Origin: an uncultured Coriobacteriaceae bacterium
GTDB lineage: Bacteria; Actinomycetota; Coriobacteriia; Coriobacteriales; Atopobiaceae
Assembly: GCA_902779675.1 (NCBI GenBank)
Contig: CACZCK010000002.1
Coordinates: forward strand, 186,001-250,000
Direction of reading: 5' to 3'
Length of the DNA stretch: 64,000 nt
The notes under the pieces were generated by a model. It worked only from the letters and a program-made list of their open reading frames with translations. It did no database searches and had not been told where the DNA came from. Positions 1 to 7,946 of the stretch are shown here, piece by piece (the first letter of the stretch is position 1; each line of letters opens with the position of its first letter). A program made the position numbers and the translations under genes.

Positions 1-2
1 AG

Positions 3-212
3 GTCGACATCTTTGACCCCTACGAGAAGCACCACTCCACCGTCAAGGATGCCTGCGAGCTGGCCGAGGAGCTGGGGGTGCAAAACCTGCTGCTCTATCA
101 CACCGAGGACCGCAACATCGCCCACCGCAGGGAGCTCTATGCCGCGGAGGGCCAGCCGCACTTCTCTGGCGCGCTGTGGATCCCCGACGATCTGGAGACC
201 ATCGAACTCTAG
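3..212 (+). CDS. C-terminal end of a metallo-beta-lactamase-fold hydrolase (5' truncated by window)
   Basis: This is an open frame from the window edge to a TAG stop. The last 69 residues include LLLYHTEDRNIAHRRELY, the kind of C-terminal helix-strand segment with a conserved His that closes RNase Z/ElaC-like and related metallo-beta-lactamase-fold phosphodiesterases. The catalytic HxHxDH motif would lie outside the window, so the substrate cannot be judged. The gene ends about 130 bp before fbp on the same strand. The assignment rests on a short tail and is moderate. Confidence 0.5.
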   Translation, partial: VDIFDPYEKHHSTVKDACELAEELGVQNLLLYHTEDRNIAHRRELYAAEGQPHFSGALWIPDDLETIEL

Positions 213-303
213 GTCTGTACATACCTAAATCGTGTCCCAACAGCCATCACTTGCCCGTGCCCGGAATGCTGCCGCCCCCTCCCCTTTGCACCGGAATCCA
301 TGC

Positions 304-319
304 GTTACCATGGGGTAAC
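304..319. promoter_or_regulatory. Dyad GTTACC-ATGG-GGTAAC upstream of fbp
   Basis: Two 6-bp arms separated by 4 bp end 25 bp before the chosen fbp start codon. The position suits an operator or a 5'-UTR hairpin. No regulator is identifiable from this alone. Confidence 0.3.
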
Positions 320-344
320 ACCAGCGAAGAGGGACGAGGCACCC

Positions 345-2279
345 ATGACCACCAGTGACACCCCCACCGCGAAAGGCGCCACCGAGAACCTTGCCTACCT
401 GCAGCTCCTCTCCGAGCAGTTCCCCACGCGCCGCTCCGCCTACACCGAGGTCATCAACCTGCAGGCTATACTCAACCTGCCCTGCGGCACCGAGCACTTT
501 GTGAGCGACATCCACGGTGAACTCGAGGCCTTCACGCACATCCACAACAACTGCTCGGGCGTCATCCGCGAGCGCGTGCACGCCGTCTTCGACGACCAGC
601 TGGACGACCGCACGATGGACGACCTCTGCACCCTCATCTACTACCCCGACGAGAAGCTCTCGCTCATGCGCCACTGGGGCAACCTGCTGCCCAAGTGGGA
701 GCACACGATGCTCATCCACCTCACCAACTTTGCCCGCACGCTGGCCGACGGCTACACGCGCAGCCACGTGCGCAAGCTGCTGCCCGAGGACTACGGCTAC
801 ATCATCGACGAGCTGCTGCACATAAGCCTGGGCGCAGACTCGGCCCACCACACCTACCACGAGGAGATCGTGCGCTCCATCGTGGAGATCGGGGCGGCAG
901 AGGACTTCATCCGCTCGCTTACGCGCCTGGTCAAGCGCCTGGCCGTGGACCGCATCCACGTGGTGGGCGACATCTACGACCGCGGGCCGCGCGCCGACCG
1001 CATCTTGGACGAGCTCATCTCGTACGGCCGCGTTGACGTGCAGTGGGGCAACCACGACGTGGTGTGGATGGGCGCCGCAGCCGGCAGCGAGCTGTGCATG
1101 GCGCAGGCAGTGCGCACCTGCGTGCACTACGACACCCTCGACGTGCTGGAGAGCAGCTACGGCATCAGCCTGCGCGAGCTGGCGCTCTTTGCCGACGCGA
1201 CCTACGCCCACGAGCCGGGCGGCAAGCGCGTGCACCGCATCGAGAAGGCCATCAACGTCATCCTCTTCAAGCTGATGGAGCAGGCCATCGCACGGCACCC
1301 CAACTGGGGCATGGACGACCGCTGCCTGCTGGGCGCCATCGACCTCGAGGCAAGCACCGTACGCATCGACGGGCGTGACTGGCCGCTCTCGACCACCGAC
1401 TTCCCCACGCTGGACCCAACACATCCCGCCGAGCTCTCGGAGGGCGAGCAGGCCGTGATGGACGGGCTCTCCGCGGCCTTCACGGATTCGGACCGCCTAC
1501 GCAGGCACGTGCGCTTCCTCTTCGAGCACGGCTCGGTCTACAAGATCTGCAACGGCCGGCTGCTGTTCCACGGATGCATCCCGCTGGACCCGGACGGGGG
1601 CTTCTCCACAGTGGTGAGCGATGGCCACGAGCTGCGCGGACGATCGTATCTGGACTATGTGGACCGCATGGCCCGGCGCGCATGGGCCACTGGAGACCAG
1701 CTGGCACTCGACTGGATGTGGTACCTGTGGTGCGGCTCGCACTCGCCGCTGGCGGGACGCGTGATGAAGACCTTCGAGCGCGCCTACGTGGCCGACCCTG
1801 ACGCCTGGAACGAGCCGCAGGACCCCTACTTCGACCTCACGCGCGACCCCGAGGTGGCCGCCCGCGTGCTGGCGGAATTTGGCCTCACCGGTCCGCGCGC
1901 GCACATCGTCAACGGCCACACCCCCGTGCACGAGGTGGACGGCGACACGCCTGTGCGCGCCGACGGCCAGCTGCTGGTGATCGACGGTGGCTTCTGCCAG
2001 GCGTACCACAAGACCACGGGCATCGCGGGCTACACGCTCATCGCCGACGCACGCGGCCTGCGCCTCAAGGCACACCGACCCTTCGCCGGCGTCAAGGCAG
2101 CGCTGACGGGCAACGTCGACATCGCCAGCGCGCACGAGCAGGTCATCGACGACATGCGCGAGACGCCGGTCCTTGTGGCCGACACCGACGAGGGCGAGCG
2201 CATCCGCGCGCGCATCGCCGACCTCACCGCCCTGCTTGCCGCCTACCGCGAGGGCGACCTGCACGAGCGCGGCAAGTAA
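345..2279 (+). CDS. fbp: Fructose-1,6-bisphosphatase, class III
   Basis: The protein is predicted to hydrolyse fructose 1,6-bisphosphate to fructose 6-phosphate, the committed gluconeogenic step, in the cytoplasm. The 644-residue length and sequence match the Firmicutes-type class III enzyme, which belongs to the calcineurin-like metallophosphoesterase superfamily. Metal-site motifs are visible: SDIHGE (about residues 54-59), GDIYDRG (about 207-213), WGNHD (about 234-238) and NGHTP (about 523-527). I chose the ATG at 345 because AGGGACGAGG lies just upstream; an in-frame ATG at 300 has no ribosome binding site. The gene appears monocistronic, with a perfect hairpin 27 bp after its stop. Confidence 0.95.
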   Translation: MTTSDTPTAKGATENLAYLQLLSEQFPTRRSAYTEVINLQAILNLPCGTEHFVSDIHGELEAFTHIHNNCSGVIRERVHAVFDDQLDDRTMDDLCTLIYYPDEKLSLMRHWGNLLPKWEHTMLIHLTNFARTLADGYTRSHVRKLLPEDYGYIIDELLHISLGADSAHHTYHEEIVRSIVEIGAAEDFIRSLTRLVKRLAVDRIHVVGDIYDRGPRADRILDELISYGRVDVQWGNHDVVWMGAAAGSELCMAQAVRTCVHYDTLDVLESSYGISLRELALFADATYAHEPGGKRVHRIEKAINVILFKLMEQAIARHPNWGMDDRCLLGAIDLEASTVRIDGRDWPLSTTDFPTLDPTHPAELSEGEQAVMDGLSAAFTDSDRLRRHVRFLFEHGSVYKICNGRLLFHGCIPLDPDGGFSTVVSDGHELRGRSYLDYVDRMARRAWATGDQLALDWMWYLWCGSHSPLAGRVMKTFERAYVADPDAWNEPQDPYFDLTRDPEVAARVLAEFGLTGPRAHIVNGHTPVHEVDGDTPVRADGQLLVIDGGFCQAYHKTTGIAGYTLIADARGLRLKAHRPFAGVKAALTGNVDIASAHEQVIDDMRETPVLVADTDEGERIRARIADLTALLAAYREGDLHERGK

Positions 2280-2305
2280 GCCCGCCGACAGAGGCTGTAA
2301 AGGTA

Positions 2306-2340
2306 GGCGCGCTCCCACCCGCGAAGGGTGGGAGCGCGCC
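2306..2340. terminator. Bidirectional hairpin terminator between fbp and the DJ-1 gene
   Basis: The hairpin has perfect 15-bp arms (GGCGCGCTCCCACCC and its complement) and a 5-nt loop. It sits between convergent genes. Both flanks have only a weak T tract, so it may rely on stem strength. Confidence 0.75.
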
Positions 2341-2405
2341 TTGGTGTATCTGTCGGGCCAACCGTCGCCGCGCCCCTCGCGATGCGACGCGCGACCGCGC
2401 GGCAC

Positions 2406-2960
2406 CTACTTGCCGCAGGCCTTGTTGTAGAGCATGCGCTCGCGCAGGGCGTCACCGTCACCACCGAGGGCATCTACCAGCGCATAGGCAAAGTACAGCG
2501 TGGTGCCAGGGCCCTGCGAGGTGATCACGTTGCCATCGCGCACCACCAGCTCGTCGACCCACTCGCCCTTTTGGCCGATGGTGTCCTTGCGCGTGGGAAA
2601 GCAGGTAAAGCGCCTGCCGTCGAGCAGGCCGGCGCGATCGAGCGACATGGGACCGGCGCAGATGGAGGCGACCAGCTTGCCCTCGGCCGCCATCTTCTTG
2701 ACGGCCTCGATGAGCGCGTCGTTGGCGGCGAGGTTGGCGGCACCGGGCATGCCACCGGGAAGCACCACCAGGTCATACCCGTCGAGCGAGCCATCGAAGA
2801 CCTTGTCGGCCAGTGCGGTGATGCCGTTGCAACCGGTCACCTGCTGCGACTCGAGACCCACGACATCGCATTCGAAGCCTCCGCGGCGGATGATGTCGAC
2901 CACAAACAGGGACTCTCCCTCTTCGTAGCCCTGAGCGAACATGACGGCGGCCTTCTTCAT
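2406..2960 (-). CDS. DJ-1/PfpI family protein (YajL/ThiJ-like)
   Basis: This is a 184-residue single-domain protein of the DJ-1 superfamily. It has the nucleophile-elbow cysteine in ASICAGP (Cys101) and the conserved glutamate near residue 16 (GYEEGE) that activates that cysteine. Relatives act as redox-sensing chaperones, glyoxalases or deglycases, and the sequence does not separate these roles. The start at 2960 is supported by AAGGGGAACGTC just before the ATG; a longer frame upstream lacks a binding site. It is divergent from the HAD gene, with a near-palindrome in the shared promoter region. Confidence 0.88.
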   Translation of the reverse strand: MKKAAVMFAQGYEEGESLFVVDIIRRGGFECDVVGLESQQVTGCNGITALADKVFDGSLDGYDLVVLPGGMPGAANLAANDALIEAVKKMAAEGKLVASICAGPMSLDRAGLLDGRRFTCFPTRKDTIGQKGEWVDELVVRDGNVITSQGPGTTLYFAYALVDALGGDGDALRERMLYNKACGK

Positions 2961-3027
2961 GACGTTCCCCTTTTGTGCATCCTGTTCCCTTGTTGAGACC
3001 ACCATATCTGGCGCGCCGGGCCGCTTC

Positions 3028-3054
3028 CAGCGCATTCCAAAAGCTGGAACGCTG
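3028..3054. promoter_or_regulatory. Interrupted palindrome in the DJ-1/HAD divergent promoter region
   Basis: The arms CAGCG-(CA)-TTCCA and TGGAACGCTG flank AAAGC. The element is roughly centred between the two divergent start codons (2960 and 3104), as expected for an operator. No cognate regulator lies next to it. Confidence 0.35.
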
Positions 3055-3103
3055 CGTTCTGGCTGGTGCGATGGGGTGGTAGTCTAGAGGCGAGGAGGTA
3101 GCG

Positions 3104-3577
3104 ATGAAGGTCATCTTCCTGGACATCGACGGCGTGATAGCCACGCCCACCAGCGTGCGGCTCAACTACCTGCTGGGACGAAACCCCGCCAACCAGTGGT
3201 ACGACGGGGTGGCCCTCACCTACCTTGGGCGCCTGGTGGCGCAGACGGGTGCGCAGGTCGTGCTCACCTCCACCTGGCGGCGTGACTTGGAACACGAGAA
3301 CCCGCTGGTCAAGGCCATCATGGACAACCTCTTTGCGCAGCTCGCCGAAGCCGGTGCCCCGGTGGCGAGCATGACCCCCGTGCTCGACGACGCCGACCGG
3401 TCGGCCGAGATCGGTGCATGGCTCGACGGGCATCCCTGCGAGGCCTACGTGATATTCGACGACCTCGCCTGCTTTGCAGCCCGCCCCGAGGTCGCAGACG
3501 GGCATCTTGTGCTCATTGCCGAGAGCGACGGCATCCGCTACCCGCACTACCTGCGCGCGCTGCAGATCCTGGCCTAG
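3104..3577 (+). CDS. HAD-superfamily phosphatase, HAD_SAK-like
   Basis: A 157-residue cytoplasmic protein. The N-terminus FLDIDGVI gives the HAD motif I DxD (Asp7 nucleophile and Asp9). LTSTWR resembles motif II, and YVIFDDL provides late acidic residues. The layout resembles the stand-alone HAD domain called HAD_SAK_1, first described in Swiss-army-knife RNA-repair proteins. A role in 5' or 3' end processing of nucleic acids is possible, but a generic small-molecule phosphatase is equally open. GAGGAGGTAGCG precedes the ATG. It is convergent with the histidine phosphatase gene, only 3 bp away. Confidence 0.75.
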   Translation: MKVIFLDIDGVIATPTSVRLNYLLGRNPANQWYDGVALTYLGRLVAQTGAQVVLTSTWRRDLEHENPLVKAIMDNLFAQLAEAGAPVASMTPVLDDADRSAEIGAWLDGHPCEAYVIFDDLACFAARPEVADGHLVLIAESDGIRYPHYLRALQILA

Positions 3578-3580
3578 AGC

Positions 3581-4303
3581 CTAGTGACGGTCGAGGTCGC
3601 CGAAGCACTCGCAGAAGCGCGCCGCAAACGAGGGCACCACATGACCGAGCGCGAGGTGCGGGGTCGCCCCGTACTCGAGCACCCTGAACGACGCCGCGCC
3701 ACGCCGACGCTCCTCGGTACAGACCGTGGTGATGGAGCTCGGCGCGGCGCACAGGCCGTGCCACAGCACCATGGGTGACACGCTCAGCAGGTGCGAGAGC
3801 AGCAGGCAGCCCAAGCCATAGTGGCAGAAGAGCGCAATGGTGTCGTGGTTGGCACGCGTCACGTGGTAGTACCTGCCCGTTCGCTCGTACCCATGCTGTG
3901 CCAGCAGCTCGTCGAAGCCGGCGCACACCCACTCGTACTCCCTCTTGACGCCCGCAGCCACCATGGCGGGGTCGTCGTACCAGTGGTCGGTGTAGAAGAG
4001 GTCCCGCTCGGTCCATTCGCTGGGCAGCCAGTCCCAAGCGCAGGTGGGAGCCAGCTTGGCGGCCGACTGCCGCACGCGGGGAGCAAACTCGCGCAGCCAG
4101 TCGAGCGTCGTGGCCGTAAGGTCCTTGGCCACCAGGGTCGGGCGAGCCGTCTCCTGGGCGCGCCCGAGAGGCGAGACGTAGGCGTAGTCTATGGGCACGT
4201 CCTTGAGGTAGCCCGCCAGCAGCGCCGCCTCGGTGCGACCCGAGGACGTCAGCGAGTCATGCACGTAGTCGGGGTCTCCGTGGCGGATGATGAGCAGCTT
4301 CAT
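3581..4303 (-). CDS. Histidine phosphatase family protein (phosphoglycerate mutase-like)
   Basis: A 240-residue protein opening with LLIIRHGDPDY, the RHG signature whose His8 becomes phosphorylated. SPLGRAQETA follows, which supplies the second conserved arginine region. The C-terminal half has HDTIALFCHYG, the second catalytic His. The family covers phosphoglycerate mutases, phosphosugar and nucleotide phosphatases; the substrate is not predictable. Its start codon overlaps the stop of the upstream RelE-like toxin gene by 4 bp, so it is probably translated from the toxin-antitoxin transcript. That is an unusual third gene for such a module. Confidence 0.88.
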   Translation of the reverse strand: MKLLIIRHGDPDYVHDSLTSSGRTEAALLAGYLKDVPIDYAYVSPLGRAQETARPTLVAKDLTATTLDWLREFAPRVRQSAAKLAPTCAWDWLPSEWTERDLFYTDHWYDDPAMVAAGVKREYEWVCAGFDELLAQHGYERTGRYYHVTRANHDTIALFCHYGLGCLLLSHLLSVSPMVLWHGLCAAPSSITTVCTEERRRGAASFRVLEYGATPHLALGHVVPSFAARFCECFGDLDRH

Positions 4304-4599
4304 GACGCGTCTCCGACTCGAATCTCTCTCCTACTTACCCGCGCACAGGGAACCAATCCATACACGTACACGACGTCGGATTGCTCGTCGTACTCGTAAA
4401 CCAAATCGAACGGAGGCACGACGCACTTGCGGACGCCCTCTCCGAATACTCGTGTGATAGACCTCGGGACATCGGTCGACCCTATCAGCGGAAAGGTTCC
4501 CAGGCCTTTGACCATCCTATATACGCGGTCGAGCACCCTGTCCGACCAGATGCCCGAGGCGTCGTCCACGAATCGTTGCGTGAGCTCCACCCTAGGCAC
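4300..4599 (-). CDS. RelE/ParE-family toxin (type II TA)
   Basis: A 99-residue basic protein with the RelE/ParE pattern: N-terminal helices, then VRKCVVPPFDLVYEYDEQSDVVYVYGLV, the typical beta-sheet ending in hydrophobic strands. Family members cleave mRNA at the ribosome (RelE) or poison gyrase (ParE). Which applies here is unclear. The start overlaps the antitoxin stop by 8 bp, which indicates translational coupling. The order is antitoxin first, then toxin. Confidence 0.8.
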   Translation of the reverse strand: MPRVELTQRFVDDASGIWSDRVLDRVYRMVKGLGTFPLIGSTDVPRSITRVFGEGVRKCVVPPFDLVYEYDEQSDVVYVYGLVPCARVSRREIRVGDAS

Positions 4600-4879
4600 G
4601 GGCGGCCCTCCTGGCCTCTATGGCAGCAAACCCTTCCTCAACCGAGAAGGTACGGCCATCGGCCACGTCTTCGCGACCTTCGCGCACGGCTTGCGCCATG
4701 CGCTCGGCATAGATTGCCTCGTCTGCCGCGCGCTGCAGCCGCTGCTCAAAGACCTCCTCTGAGCAGAAGACGAACGCCCCGTTTCCGTTCTCGGTAATGT
4801 GCACGACGTCCTTGCGAGCGGCGTCCTTCACCTCGCGCTGGCGGTCACGCAAGGCAACCGACGAAAAGATGGCTTCCAT
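4592..4879 (-). CDS. Phd/YefM-like antitoxin
   Basis: A 95-residue protein with the Phd/YefM layout: an N-terminal segment (SSVALRDRQREVKDAARKD), then VVHITENGNGAFVFCSEE, which matches the conserved (V/I)xITxNGxxxxVxxS strand, then a charged, probably disordered C-terminal toxin-binding helix. The start at 4879 follows GGAGGATCGC; a GTG 12 bp upstream overlaps the ribosome binding site and is unlikely. It should autoregulate the operon through the palindrome at 4895-4920. Confidence 0.8.
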   Translation of the reverse strand: MEAIFSSVALRDRQREVKDAARKDVVHITENGNGAFVFCSEEVFEQRLQRAADEAIYAERMAQAVREGREDVADGRTFSVEEGFAAIEARRAARA

Positions 4880-4894
4880 GCGATCCTCCACAAT

Positions 4895-4920
4895 ATCATG
4901 TACGTTATTACGTACATGAT
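4895..4920. promoter_or_regulatory. Perfect palindromic operator of the TA operon
   Basis: Arms ATCATGTACGT and ACGTACATGAT flank a 4-bp centre. The element starts 16 bp upstream of the antitoxin ATG, where toxin-antitoxin complexes usually bind to repress their promoter. It is locally AT-rich compared with its surroundings. Confidence 0.8.
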
Positions 4921-4956
4921 AGCACCCTTTTCATAGGTAGACGACAGAACGGATAA

Positions 4957-4988
4957 AGGGCTGCCACCCCGTCTCGGGTGGCAGCCCT
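4957..4988. terminator. Hairpin terminator after the aldo/keto reductase
   Basis: Arms AGGGCTGCCACCC and GGGTGGCAGCCCT (13 bp) flank a 6-nt loop. Read on the minus strand it lies 37 bp past the reductase stop and is followed by TTTATC. It separates the reductase from the TA promoter. Confidence 0.75.
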
Positions 4989-5025
4989 CGGCTGTGCTGA
5001 TGGTTTGCTCAGGTCCCTGTTGGCG

Positions 5026-6015
5026 CTACTTGGCCGCGTGACCACCGAAGACGTCAAAGTCCATGGTATCGAGCTTAGCGTCGATGGTCGCGATCTCCTC
5101 GGCGGTGATGGGCACGTTCGCCGCGCCAAAGTTCTCGCGCAGGCGCTCCAGCTTGCGGGTGCCGGGAATGGGGATGATGTGCGGGTCCTTGTTGATCATC
5201 CAGGCGAGGCTGAGCTGGCCCATGGTGCACTGCTTCTCGTCGGCCATGGCGTGCAGCAGGTCGAGCAGGTCCTTGGCCTTGGCGTAGCCCTCCTCGGTGT
5301 ACTGCGGCATGTTCTCGCGGAAGTCCTGCTTGCCCTCGAACTTGGTCTTGGGGCTGTAGGCACCGGTCAAGAAGCCGTTGGCCATGGGGCTGAAGGCCAC
5401 ATACGAGATGCCCAGCTCGACGCAGGTGGGGAAAATGCTCTCGTGCCAGCGGGCCATCATGGAGTAGCGATTCTCGATGGCGGTGACGGGCGTCACGGCA
5501 TGGGCACGACGCAGGTACTCCTCGGTGGTCTCAGAGATGCCCCAGGCGCGGATCTTGCCCTCGGCGATGAGCTTGCCGAACTCCTCGGCCACGACCTCGG
5601 GCTCCACCTTGGGGTCGATGCGGTGCTGGTAGTACAGGTCGATGCAGTCGATGCCCAGCTTGCGCAGACTCTCCTCGCAACTGGCGCGGATGGTCTCGGG
5701 GCAGCTGTCCAGAACCAGGTTATTGTTGGCGTCGTGATGCACGCCCATCTTGGTGGCAATGACGACCTCGTCGCGGAAGTCGCGGATGGCAGCACCCACC
5801 AGCTCCTCGTTGTACGAGATGGAGCCGTCAGGCTTGACGCCCACGTAGGCCTCGGCGGTGTCATAGAAGTCGTAGCCGATCTCGTGCGCGGCACGCAGCA
5901 TGTCGATGGCCACGTCATCGTCGGTCGGGTCGCCGGAGGCATGGCTGAAGCCCATGCAGCCCAGGCCCACGGGACTCACGTACAGGTCACTCTTGCCAAG
6001 CTGAAGCTTCTCCAC
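5026..6015 (-). CDS. Aldo/keto reductase (AKR13/YakC-like)
   Basis: A 329-residue NAD(P)H-dependent oxidoreductase with an (alpha/beta)8 barrel. The catalytic tetrad is recognisable: YDTAEAY (Asp and Tyr), ATKMG (Lys) and YYQHRID (His). The C-terminal IPIPGTRKLERLRENFGA is the cofactor phosphate-binding segment. The substrate is unknown. I favour the GTG at 6015, which is preceded by AAAGG at useful spacing; a GTG 9 bp upstream overlaps that site. This is the first of six aldo/keto reductases in 20 kb. A dyad ATAAGC-AGC-GCTTAT lies 86 bp upstream. Confidence 0.92.
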   Translation of the reverse strand: MEKLQLGKSDLYVSPVGLGCMGFSHASGDPTDDDVAIDMLRAAHEIGYDFYDTAEAYVGVKPDGSISYNEELVGAAIRDFRDEVVIATKMGVHHDANNNLVLDSCPETIRASCEESLRKLGIDCIDLYYQHRIDPKVEPEVVAEEFGKLIAEGKIRAWGISETTEEYLRRAHAVTPVTAIENRYSMMARWHESIFPTCVELGISYVAFSPMANGFLTGAYSPKTKFEGKQDFRENMPQYTEEGYAKAKDLLDLLHAMADEKQCTMGQLSLAWMINKDPHIIPIPGTRKLERLRENFGAANVPITAEEIATIDAKLDTMDFDVFGGHAAK

Positions 6016-6100
6016 GGGTCGCACCTTTCTCTTGCCCTGCCGTTGGCTTCATTCTTACATCGCGCGTGCACTCGAACAATTCCGTTTGATGCCGCAACCA

Positions 6101-6115
6101 ATAAGCAGCGCTTAT
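6101..6115. promoter_or_regulatory. Dyad ATAAGC-AGC-GCTTAT between SDR end and AKR start
   Basis: A perfect 6-bp inverted repeat with a 3-bp centre, 86 bp before the reductase start. The distance is similar to that of the CARGCCASTATGCA boxes before two other reductases, so an operator is plausible. It could also be a weak hairpin after the SDR stop at 6120. Confidence 0.35.
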
Positions 6116-6119
6116 GGTC

Positions 6120-6956
6120 CTAGGCGTCGAAGTCGGTGGTCTTGGAGACCTCCGCCCACTTCTCCAGCTCCTCGAGGCGGGCATTGAGCGCACCGCGCAC
6201 GGCGGCCAGGGCATCGGAGCCCAGATAGAGACGCAGCGGAGTGTCGTCGGCCTCGATGGCCTTGATGATGGGGTAACCGGCCTTCAGCGGGTCGCCGGGC
6301 TGCTGACGGGCGTTGACGTTCTGTGCCACGGAGCGCTTGTGAGCGGTCTCGGCGTAGTCGCCCACGGTGTTGTCGGAGCCCTTGAGCGAGGTGTCGTAGA
6401 AGTGGGTGCGGAAGGCGCCCGGCTCCACGATCATGGCCTTGATGCCCAGCGGAGCCACCTCGGCGCGCAGGCCCTCGGTCATGAGCTCAACGGCAGCCTT
6501 GGTGGCAGCGTAGTAGCCGGAGGCAGCGCCGGTGCGCACGGCACCGATGGAGCTCACGTTGACGATGGCGCCGTCGCGACGCTCGCGCATGCCCGGCAGG
6601 ACCTTCTTGATCATGGCGACCATGCCAAAGAAGTTGGCGTCGAACATGGCCTGCACGCCAGCCGGGTCGGCCTCCTCAACCGAGCTGCGATAGCAGTAAC
6701 CGGCGTTGTTGACGAGCACGTCCACCTGGCCGAACTTGGCCACGGCAGCCTCGAAGGCGGCATCGATGGAATCCTGCTGCGTGAGGTCGAGCGCCACGGC
6801 GAGGGCCTGCTTGGGGTAGTCGGCCACGATGCCCTCGACCTTGGCAGTAGTACGAGCGGTGACGACTGCGTTGTAGCCAGCCTCCAGAACCGCGCGGGCG
6901 ATGCCCTCGCCAATGCCGCCCTCGGAGCAACCAGTGATGAGCCACGTCTTTGCCAT
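6120..6956 (-). CDS. Short-chain dehydrogenase/reductase (SDR)
   Basis: A 278-residue classical SDR. The N-terminus WLITGCSEGGIG is the TGxxxGxG dinucleotide-binding motif. VLVNNAGY is the NNAG motif, NVSSIGA carries the catalytic Ser, and YYAATKAA is the YxxxK catalytic pair. The substrate is unresolved. The ATG at 6956 follows GAGAAGGGA with good spacing; upstream in-frame ATGs lack one. It is divergently transcribed from a LysR-type regulator starting at 7089, the usual layout for a LysR target gene. Confidence 0.92.
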   Translation of the reverse strand: MAKTWLITGCSEGGIGEGIARAVLEAGYNAVVTARTTAKVEGIVADYPKQALAVALDLTQQDSIDAAFEAAVAKFGQVDVLVNNAGYCYRSSVEEADPAGVQAMFDANFFGMVAMIKKVLPGMRERRDGAIVNVSSIGAVRTGAASGYYAATKAAVELMTEGLRAEVAPLGIKAMIVEPGAFRTHFYDTSLKGSDNTVGDYAETAHKRSVAQNVNARQQPGDPLKAGYPIIKAIEADDTPLRLYLGSDALAAVRGALNARLEELEKWAEVSKTTDFDA

Positions 6957-7047
6957 GATGGAGTCCCTTCTCCTTATGGCGCCTCCAAGCGCCTTGTTCC
7001 CTGACATCATTATCCTGGCGGCAGCTGTTGTTGTACACTGCAGGCTA

Positions 7048-7061
7048 GGAATACCAGCTTG
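7048..7061. promoter_or_regulatory. Degenerate copy of the CARGCCASTATGCA box in the SDR/LysR gap
   Basis: Read on the minus strand it is CAAGCTGGTATTCC, matching 10 of 14 positions of the three boxes at 11968, 13758 and 17142. It lies in the divergent SDR-LysR promoter region, which links the motif to LysR control. The match is weak on its own. Confidence 0.3.
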
Positions 7062-7088
7062 CGTCTGGTGCAAACTAAGGAGGGTGTC

Positions 7089-7946
7089 ATGGAGCTTGAG
7101 CAGCTAAGACAGCTCAATGAGATTGCACGATGCGGCACGCTGCAATCCGCTGCGGAACGCCTCCACCTCTCTCAGTCCGCCCTCTCGCGCTCGCTCAGGC
7201 GACTGGAGGATGACCTTGGCCAGCCACTCTTTGACCGCACGCGCAACTCGATGCAGATCAACGCCGCTGGTCGGATGGCACTCGAACGCGCACGGCTCAT
7301 CCTGGCGGAGGAGCGCCGGCTGCGCGACGACTTTGCCGCACTCGCAAAGCAGGAGCGCACCATCCGCGTAGCAAGCGTGGCCCCCGCCCCTACCTGGCGC
7401 CTGAGTTCGCTCGTGCTGGAGCAGTACCCGACCACCATCGTGGAACCCGATGTCACCTCGGAGGACGAGGTTGAAGCCCGGCTCATCAACGGCACCTGCG
7501 ACCTGGCCATCGTGGCACGAGAGCTACGGCTCCCCACCATCAGCTCCACCGTCTTCATGCACGAGGACCTCTACGCCAACGTGCCCGCGGGCCACGTGCT
7601 GCACGACCGCGAATCGCTCACCTTTGCCGAGCTCGACGGCCTCACCTTCCTAGTATATGGCGGCATCGGCTTCTGGCACGACATCCACCAGCGCATGCTG
7701 CCCTTCGCCCAGTTTGTGACCCAGCCCGATCGCACCATCTTCCTGCAGCAGGTGCGCACGTCCAACCTACTGACCTTTACCACCAACGCGCCCGAGAACA
7801 CGAGCCGCCACGAGTCACGACGCGCCATCCCCATCACCGATGCCGAGGCGCACGCGACCTTCTGGCTCTGCATGCGCACCGATGCGCCGGAGCGCGTGCG
7901 CTTGCTCTTTGGGCTGGCAGAGGCGGACGAAGGCGCATTGCTATGA
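7089..7946 (+). CDS. LysR-family transcriptional regulator
   Basis: A 285-residue regulator. The N-terminal winged HTH (residues 1-60) has the signature LQSAAERLHLSQSALSRSLRRLEDDLGQPLFDRT. The remainder is the periplasmic-binding-protein-like effector domain (VASVAPAPTWRLSSLVLEQYP onward). AAGGAGGGTGTC precedes the ATG. It is divergent from the SDR gene, its most likely target, and overlaps the following kptA start by 4 bp. It is clearly paralogous to the LysR at 15240: both open MELEQ(L/M)RQL and share VAPAPxWxL. Confidence 0.92.
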   Translation: MELEQLRQLNEIARCGTLQSAAERLHLSQSALSRSLRRLEDDLGQPLFDRTRNSMQINAAGRMALERARLILAEERRLRDDFAALAKQERTIRVASVAPAPTWRLSSLVLEQYPTTIVEPDVTSEDEVEARLINGTCDLAIVARELRLPTISSTVFMHEDLYANVPAGHVLHDRESLTFAELDGLTFLVYGGIGFWHDIHQRMLPFAQFVTQPDRTIFLQQVRTSNLLTFTTNAPENTSRHESRRAIPITDAEAHATFWLCMRTDAPERVRLLFGLAEADEGALL

